Below, in pieces: positions 5,899 to 6,073 of a stretch of 6,073 nt of DNA. Each line of letters opens with the position of its first letter. The first letter of the stretch is position 1. The notes beneath the pieces were generated by a model. It searched no databases and was not told the origin of the DNA. It saw nothing but the letters and a program-made list of their open reading frames with translations. Both the position numbers and the translations under genes were made by a program. The stretch is from Bacteroidales bacterium UBA4318 (GTDB lineage Bacteria; Bacteroidota; Bacteroidia; Bacteroidales; UBA932). The stretch covers positions 1-6,073 of the forward strand of contig DGUE01000159.1 of NCBI GenBank assembly GCA_002393895.1. Reading direction: 5' to 3'.

Positions 5899-6073
5899 AT
5901 GGGAAAGAACAAGTACATAATTCCCCTTGCATTCATAGGGATGATGTTTTTCACCGTGGGTTTCGCCACGGGTATCAACGGCTATTTCGTGCCGTTCCTG
6001 GAGAATAACCTGAACCTGACATCGGCCCAGAGCTATCTGGTGATCGCAGCCACCTTCCTGGCCTTCCTGGTGT
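5899..6073 (+). CDS. Sugar MFS permease, FHS family (N-terminal fragment, runs off window)
   Basis: Fifty-eight codons are visible, open to the window end. After MGKNKY comes a first membrane helix (IIPLAFIGMMFFTVGFATG), then INGYFVPFLENNLNLTSAQSY and a second helix (LVIAATFLAFLV). The FF.VGFATGINGYFVPFL stretch fits helix 1 of the FHS family (fucose, glucose/galactose and GlcNAc permeases: FucP, GluP, NagP), which are proton symporters in the inner membrane. It starts 3 bases after the kinase stop codon, so both are likely in one transcript and handle the same sugar. By position NagP-like GlcNAc or MurNAc uptake is the best guess. The 3' part is missing, so substrate residues cannot be judged. 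Confidence 0.75.
   Translation, partial: MGKNKYIIPLAFIGMMFFTVGFATGINGYFVPFLENNLNLTSAQSYLVIAATFLAFLV

Overview
The window looks like a chromosomal segment of a Bacteroidetes bacterium, most likely a gut- or rumen-type Bacteroidales. The evidence is a BACON domain, two short lipoproteins with Bacteroidetes-style signal peptides, A-rich leaders without Shine-Dalgarno sequences, and a FHS-type sugar permease next to a BadF-type sugar kinase. The genus cannot be told from the sequence. All genes lie on the + strand. Codon use (C-rich third positions) looks similar across the window, so there is no obvious sign of a very recent insertion.

Layout. (1) 1-2961 is the 3' part of a large repeat-rich surface protein that begins upstream of the window. 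It has the tail of one repeat unit, a BACON domain, three full units of about 225-237 residues, and a beta-rich C-terminal domain. Units 2 and 3 contain long stretches that are identical at DNA level. (2) After a strong GC hairpin at 2979-3004, 3029-4114 encodes a lipoprotein with pseudomurein-binding-repeat-like segments and a C-terminal transglutaminase-fold cysteine peptidase. Its GNCCD...H...D pattern resembles the pseudomurein endoisopeptidases (peptidase family C71, PeiW/PeiP) of methanogens and their viruses. (3) Twelve bases downstream, 4127-4999 encodes a second lipoprotein, a TIM-barrel glycoside-hydrolase-like protein. (4) A dispersed 'CHSERSE'-type repeat (about 5000-5047) separates this pair from (5) a BadF/BadG-family amino-sugar kinase (5047-5895) and (6) the start of a FHS-family sugar MFS permease (5899 to the window end), which probably form one operon.

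Working model (inference). The repeat protein and the two lipoproteins would bind and cut a cell-wall-like polymer at the cell surface, the peptidase acting on peptide bridges and the GH-like protein on the glycan. The permease and kinase would import and phosphorylate the released N-acetylamino sugar. The methanogen-like features of the repeats, the peptidase and possibly the GH-like protein raise the possibility that the polymer is archaeal pseudomurein, i.e. a bacterial locus aimed at methanogens. Family assignments rest on motif recall, not on a database search. Ordinary peptidoglycan or another polymer remains a serious alternative.
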